A stretch of DNA of 6,204 nucleotides, from the NCBI GenBank assembly GCA_026648125.1, contig JAPKGD010000122.1:1-6204 (forward strand), read 5' to 3'. The translations under genes and the position numbers were made by a program. Below are positions 5,413 through 6,204 of this stretch, piece by piece. Every line of letters starts with the position of its first letter. Position 1 is the stretch's first letter. The notes beneath the pieces were generated by a model, which was not told where the DNA came from, did no database searches, and saw only the letters and a program-made list of their open reading frames with translations. Source of the DNA: Bdellovibrionales bacterium (GTDB taxonomy: Bacteria; Bdellovibrionota; Bdellovibrionia; Bdellovibrionales; UBA1609).

Positions 5413-5446
5413 AAAAAAAACGGCAGGCTTCAGAGAGCCCGCCGTT
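5413..5446 (-). terminator. Strong intrinsic terminator for the lipoprotein gene
   Basis: An 11-bp stem (5419-5429 with 5436-5446, one A-C mismatch) closes a 6-nt loop. Read on the minus strand, it is followed by a run of U from the A-tract at 5413-5420, the textbook form. On the plus strand the same stem lies just after the rfaE2 stop but is followed by tatgagattg, so it would end that operon poorly unless it works bidirectionally. Confidence 0.88.
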
Positions 5447-5457
5447 ATGAGATTGTC

Positions 5458-5486
5458 CCAACCGCTTAAATTATACCAACCGCTTA
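5458..5486. repeat. 11-bp direct repeat at the lipoprotein stop codon
   Basis: CCAACCGCTTA occurs perfectly at 5458-5468 and 5476-5486, an 18-bp period. On the minus strand both copies begin with TAA in the lipoprotein frame. The second copy (5476-5486) carries the actual stop codon and the first a back-up stop six codons later. It looks like a small tandem duplication of the gene end. Confidence 0.7.
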
Positions 5487-5966
5487 TGCGCTTCGAGCGC
5501 TATCCTTCGCCGGTCGTGTCGCTTTACCCTTGGAGGGGTCCTTTTCGAGTTCTACTCGGAGCACTTCCAGCGTCTTCACTCGCGAATCAATTTCACTTAA
5601 TAGTTCGTTGATCTGGCGAATATTGCGATGGATGCCATCTTGGCCGCTGACCTTCACCGTATCTTTGTTCTCTGAAATTCGCTTCAATGCGCGTTCGTAG
5701 TGGGCTTTGCTTCGAAGTAAAATCCCACGAGACTTCTCGTATTGATTGACTAAGCCCGTAACGGATTCACTGGTGACATTTTGAGTTTCTGAAGTCACGG
5801 CCATTTGAGTTGAGGTGGCAATCCAATACTCTTTTATGCCGGCTTTATAATAGTTGTCGCCGGCTTCTACGTCTTCCGTCATTTTTTGCGCCTCTTTTTC
5901 TGGGTCCTTAACGCAGCCAACGGCCAACGCGATTACAGCAAATGACATAACAAGTGTTTTAAACAT
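5484..5966 (-). CDS. Small helical lipoprotein of unknown function
   Basis: A 160-residue predicted lipoprotein. Residues 1-17 (MFKTLVMSFAVIALAVG) form the signal peptide, followed by the lipobox AVGC with C18 as the lipidated residue. The next residues, VKD, put Asp at +3 rather than +2, which does not give the classical inner-membrane retention signal of enterobacteria, so outer-membrane anchoring is plausible. The rest (about 22-142) is charged and apparently almost all alpha-helical, with coiled-coil-like stretches around 72-100 and 112-142. A basic, disordered-looking tail rich in Lys, Arg and Ala follows (143-160). The ATG at 5966-5964 is preceded by GAGGAG with about 5-nt spacing. A longer in-frame start at 5999 would add 11 residues before the signal peptide and overlap the likely promoter, so I reject it. 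I do not recognise the family. It is convergent with rfaE2 and has its own terminator, so it is probably monocistronic. Confidence 0.87.
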   Translation of the reverse strand: MFKTLVMSFAVIALAVGCVKDPEKEAQKMTEDVEAGDNYYKAGIKEYWIATSTQMAVTSETQNVTSESVTGLVNQYEKSRGILLRSKAHYERALKRISENKDTVKVSGQDGIHRNIRQINELLSEIDSRVKTLEVLRVELEKDPSKGKATRPAKDSARSA

Positions 5967-5974
5967 CTCATCTC

Positions 5975-6010
5975 CTCGGTTCGATAAAAAGTGTAGCAAT
6001 TCGAACCGAG
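5975..6010. promoter_or_regulatory. Perfect 10-bp inverted repeat around the lipoprotein promoter
   Basis: CTCGGTTCGA (5975-5984) and TCGAACCGAG (6001-6010) are perfect inverted copies separated by 16 bp. The promoter-distal arm lies upstream of the putative -10 element of the lipoprotein gene, and the other arm lies downstream and overlaps the ribosome site by 3 nt. The arm centres are 26 bp apart. It could be a pair of operator half-sites or, if transcription starts further upstream, an RNA hairpin hiding the ribosome site. The repeat is certain; the function is inferred. Confidence 0.6.
5990..5998 (-). promoter_or_regulatory. Possible extended -10 element for the lipoprotein gene
   Basis: On the minus strand TGCTACACT (5998-5990) matches an extended -10 (TGn followed by TACACT, 4 of 6 to TATAAT). 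No convincing -35 lies 16-18 nt upstream. Transcription would start near 5983, leaving a leader of about 17 nt that contains the GAGGAG site. Confidence 0.35.
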
Positions 6011-6083
6011 ACCTAATGCAGAGGCTGTGCCTAATAGAGGTTTGGATTATTTCGATTTGAGTGAGAAATTCATCGACACCCTG

Positions 6084-6121
6084 TAAAAATGGGGGTGCCG
6101 TAGAAGGGCATAGGAACCCCC
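6084..6121 (-). terminator. Second terminator-like hairpin behind the right-edge gene
   Basis: GGGGGT-g-CC (6091-6099) pairs with GG-a-ACCCCC (6113-6121): six pairs, one mismatch, two pairs and a 13-nt loop. Read on the minus strand it is followed by ATTTTTAC, a five-U run. An alternative stem, CACCC (6077-6081) with GGGTG (6093-6097), would compete with it. Confidence 0.5.
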
Positions 6122-6122
6122 C

Positions 6123-6139
6123 AAAAAGAGGAGCTCCTC
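6123..6139 (-). terminator. First terminator-like hairpin behind the right-edge gene
   Basis: GAGGAGCTCCTC (6128-6139) is a perfect 12-bp palindrome that can fold as a 4-bp stem with a 4-nt loop. On the minus strand it is followed by five U (6127-6123), and it lies 17 bp after the stop codon at 6157. The stem is short, so efficiency is uncertain; together with the hairpin at 6091-6121 it makes a tandem pair. Confidence 0.45.
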
Positions 6140-6156
6140 AAATAAAGGTCCAGTAA

Positions 6157-6204
6157 CTATCGCCTTCCGCCACCACCGCCGCCTTTGCGGCCCTTGCTGG
6201 GTAC
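6157..6204 (-). CDS. C-terminal end of a Gly/Arg/Lys-rich protein (partial), possibly RNA-binding
   Basis: Fifteen codons and a TAG stop enter from the right edge, reading VPSKGRKGGGGGGRR. A basic, glycine-rich tail of this kind is common on small bacterial RNA-recognition-motif proteins and some other nucleic-acid-binding proteins. The frame is supported by the composition and by the terminator-like hairpins directly downstream. Too little is visible to name the protein. Confidence 0.55.
   Translation of the reverse strand, partial: VPSKGRKGGGGGGRR

Noticed and set aside
5975..6010. Possible tRNA, because the arms contain GGTTCGA as in T-arms
   Set aside because: There is no acceptor stem, D-arm or anticodon arm around it; the sequence is simply an inverted repeat.

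Overview
The window looks like chromosomal DNA of a flagellated Gram-negative bacterium. Three things point that way: a csrA-fliW pair, a heptose-nucleotide enzyme of LPS synthesis, and a lipoprotein plus signal-peptide proteins. My best guess is a Bdellovibrio-like predator (Bdellovibrionota), mainly from gene style and the N-terminal motif of the RDD-like protein. That is an inference from memory, not a demonstrated placement. I see no tRNA, rRNA, IS element, CRISPR array or phage gene.

Left part (1-790). A two-gene minus-strand unit runs off the left edge. It holds a small Cys/His-rich membrane-anchored protein (239-517) followed by the N-terminus of a secreted, probably outer-membrane, protein (1-183). 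The pair resembles metal-linked receptor loci. Its upstream region has two nested inverted repeats (601-636), one shaped like a Fur/Zur-family box.

Middle (700-5410). Seven plus-strand genes lie in series: csrA, fliW, an uncharacterised exported protein, prmA, rsmE, an RDD-like membrane protein and a stand-alone heptose-1-phosphate adenylyltransferase. A good match to a flagellar sigma-28 promoter lies upstream of csrA. From the exported-protein gene onward the genes overlap or are separated by at most 19 bp, so they are probably one transcript. CsrA represses translation of target mRNAs and FliW antagonises CsrA. PrmA and RsmE modify the ribosome.

The most interesting signal is the leader of the exported-protein gene. 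It carries three ANGGA motifs within 52 nt. Each sits in the loop of a small potential hairpin, two lie in a perfect 10-bp repeat, and the third overlaps the ribosome binding site. This is the layout of a CsrA-repressed leader, right behind csrA and fliW.

Right part (5411-6204). A minus-strand gene for a small helical lipoprotein converges on the operon and ends at a strong intrinsic terminator. A perfect 10+10 bp inverted repeat surrounds its likely -10 element. The last 15 codons of another minus-strand gene, with a Lys/Arg/Gly-rich tail typical of RNA-binding proteins, enter from the right edge and are followed by two tandem terminator-like hairpins.
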